A stretch of DNA of 6,041 nt, from the NCBI GenBank assembly GCA_016206875.1, contig JACQQR010000056.1, positions 1 through 6,041 of the forward strand, in the 5' to 3' direction. The stretch's first letter is position 1; every line of letters begins with the position of its first letter. The notes under the pieces are model-generated. The model did not search any database, had not been told where the DNA came from, and saw only the letters and a program-made list of their open reading frames with translations. Below, one piece after another: positions 4,545 to 6,041 of this stretch. The position numbers were made by a program, and so were the translations under genes. The stretch is from Candidatus Omnitrophota bacterium (lineage in GTDB: Bacteria > Omnitrophota > Omnitrophia > Omnitrophales > JACROU01).

Positions 4545-6041
4545 ATGGGTGTTTTACTTCAGGTGAATAATCTGCATAAAAGTTATGGGCCTGCCGTGAT
4601 TTTTGATGATGCCAGCGTGGTGTTTAGTGAAGGGCAGAAAATCGGTTTGATTGGGCGCAACGGGGCGGGCAAGTCTACTTTGTGCAAAATCATCATTGGC
4701 CAGGAAGAGGCCGATGCGGGTGTGATCCGCAAAGGGCCGGAGCTCGGGCTTAGCTATTTGGAACAGCAGGATCCGTTTCTTGCGGGCGAGACGGTGCTGG
4801 ATTTTCTGATGCGTTACACCGGCAAAGAAGAGTGGCAGTGCGGTGAGACGGCCTGGCGCTTTGGCTTGGATTTCGATTTGCTTTCGCGTCCAATCGCAAG
4901 CCTTTCGGGCGGTTATCAAACGCGAGTGAAACTCGCCTCGATGATGCTTCGTGATCCCAACTTTTTAATCTTAGACGAACCCTCCAACTATTTAGACCTT
5001 TCCACACTCATTCTTCTCGAGAATTTCTTGCAGGAATACAACGGCGGTTTTTTGATTGTGTCGCACGACCGCGAGTTTTTGAAAAAAACGTGTGAGGAAA
5101 CGCTGGAAGTGGAGAACGGGCAGCTCACGATTTACCCGGGCGCGGTGGAAGAATATTTGGCTTTTAAGGCCGAGCAAAAAGAGCAGGCCCTGGCGTACAA
5201 CAAAAATATCGAGGCCAAGAAAAAACAGCTTCAAAAATTCGTGGATCGTTTCGGCGCCAAGGCATCGAAGGCCTCGCAGGCGCGCTCCAAAAAGAAACAG
5301 ATCGAACGATTGAAGCCGTTGGAAGTGGAAGGCCCGCTGGCCGCCGTGAATATCAAAATTCCCGCTGTCGACGTTCGCAACGGGCTGGCGATTCGCACTG
5401 AGGAGCTGGAAGTAGGGTATCCGGGAAAAATGGTGGCACGCCACATTCAAGTGGAGGCTTATTGCGGCGCCAAGGTGGCTGTGTTGGGAGATAACGGTCA
5501 GGGAAAAACCACGTTTTTGCGCACCATCGCCGCGGATCTCGAGCCCAAGGCCGGCGGCTTCCGGTGGGGCAATGGGCTCAAGATTGCCTATTACGCCCAG
5601 CACGTGTATCAATCGATTGCCGCCGATTTGGATGTGTACGCTTATCTTTCTTCGAAGGCCGCTGACGGGGTGACCCAGCAGGATATTTTGAACATCGCCG
5701 GCAGTTTTCTTTTCAAGGGCGGGGACGTGCGCAAAAAAGTAACGGTGTTAAGCGGCGGCGAACGGGCGCGGCTGTGCCTGGCCGGCATTTTGCTCTCCAA
5801 AAGTAATGTACTGCTTCTCGACGAGCCCACCAACCATTTGGACTTTGAAACTGTGGAGGCTTTGGCCGGAGCGCTGGCCGCATTTCGCGGCACTGTGTTT
5901 TTCATCTGTCACGACCGCACGTTCGTCAACCGCGTGGCCACAGAGATTTTCGATGTCAAAGGCGGACGCGTGATTCGCTATCCGGGTACGTACACGGATT
6001 ATGTATATCATTTAGAAATGAAAGTCCGCGAAGAACTAGAC
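4545..6041 (+). CDS. ABC-F family ATPase (ribosome-associated translation factor), 3' end off window
   Basis: The 499 visible codons are open at the right edge. The protein has two tandem ATP-binding cassettes and no membrane helices, the ABC-F plan. Cassette 1 has Walker A GRNGAGKST (37-45), Q-loop near 74-75, signature LSGGY (120-124), Walker B/D-loop ILDEPSNYLD (142-151) and switch His174. Cassette 2 has GDNGQGKTT (315-323), Q-loop Q352, LSGGE (402-406), LLDEPTNHLD (424-433) and His456. The charged linker between them (about 204-262, rich in Lys and Gln) is the P-site tRNA interaction motif region. ABC-F proteins bind the ribosomal E site and relieve stalled or antibiotic-blocked translation. 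The 75-residue gap from Walker A to signature leaves no room for the arm subdomain. GGGAGA (4529-4534) lies 10 nt before the ATG. Which ABC-F subgroup it belongs to cannot be decided, nor whether it gives drug resistance. Confidence 0.96.
   Translation, partial: MGVLLQVNNLHKSYGPAVIFDDASVVFSEGQKIGLIGRNGAGKSTLCKIIIGQEEADAGVIRKGPELGLSYLEQQDPFLAGETVLDFLMRYTGKEEWQCGETAWRFGLDFDLLSRPIASLSGGYQTRVKLASMMLRDPNFLILDEPSNYLDLSTLILLENFLQEYNGGFLIVSHDREFLKKTCEETLEVENGQLTIYPGAVEEYLAFKAEQKEQALAYNKNIEAKKKQLQKFVDRFGAKASKASQARSKKKQIERLKPLEVEGPLAAVNIKIPAVDVRNGLAIRTEELEVGYPGKMVARHIQVEAYCGAKVAVLGDNGQGKTTFLRTIAADLEPKAGGFRWGNGLKIAYYAQHVYQSIAADLDVYAYLSSKAADGVTQQDILNIAGSFLFKGGDVRKKVTVLSGGERARLCLAGILLSKSNVLLLDEPTNHLDFETVEALAGALAAFRGTVFFICHDRTFVNRVATEIFDVKGGRVIRYPGTYTDYVYHLEMKVREELD

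Noticed and set aside
4554..4919. 121-codon open frame on the minus strand
   Set aside because: Antisense to the first ABC-F cassette, with no recognisable motif.
4992..5612. 206-codon open frame on the minus strand
   Set aside because: It lies wholly antisense to the ABC-F gene, whose Walker, signature and switch motifs fix the + frame. The antisense openness follows from that gene's codon use.

Overview
The window looks like chromosomal DNA from an uncultured-type, Gram-negative-like bacterium of roughly 50% GC. All genes lie on the + strand. Three things point this way: a three-gene overlapping operon encoding membrane-associated proteins, a signal peptide on one of them, and many small palindromic intergenic repeats. 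Such repeats are common in metagenome-derived lineages. A Candidatus Omnitrophota-like origin is a guess from style (HEAT-repeat proteins, glycosyltransferase-like proteins, dispersed GTGACTGTCAC, GGTGTCAGGCACC and TCCGCC-type repeats). No rRNA or other marker gene is present to test it.

Layout. Positions 1-214 carry GC-rich inverted repeats and no convincing gene. Positions 215-2986 hold a tight operon whose genes overlap: a 117-aa zinc-ribbon-like protein, a 366-aa membrane-anchored HEAT-repeat protein (ATGA overlap), and a 443-aa membrane protein (11-bp overlap). The fold landmarks of the third protein resemble a family 2 (GT-A) glycosyltransferase, but its catalytic acidic residues look lost. 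A strong hairpin plus T-run (2981-3016) closes the operon and contains the third gene's stop codon. It is the first part of a repeat island reaching 3086.

Positions 3100-4113 hold a good -10 box followed by a membrane di-iron fatty-acid-desaturase/hydroxylase-family gene. Its 5' end is odd. A first ATG (3125) with a good ribosome binding site opens a different frame, and that frame contains a GGAGGA motif 8 nt before a GGGAAAG slippery heptamer. A -1 shift there would join it to the desaturase frame. Positions 4114-4544 hold a GGTGTCAGGCACC repeat, a short frame that looks like a gene remnant, and a 173-bp palindromic MITE-like element (4276-4448) whose end supplies that remnant's stop codon. 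From 4545 to the right edge runs an ABC-F translation-factor ATPase, open at the edge. The space between its first Walker A and signature motif is too short for a normal arm domain.

The operon 215-2986 is the best candidate for an undescribed system: a zinc-ribbon protein, a HEAT scaffold and a pseudo-glycosyltransferase at the inner membrane. A role in envelope polysaccharide handling or its regulation is inference only. The desaturase and ABC-F genes look like independent transcription units.
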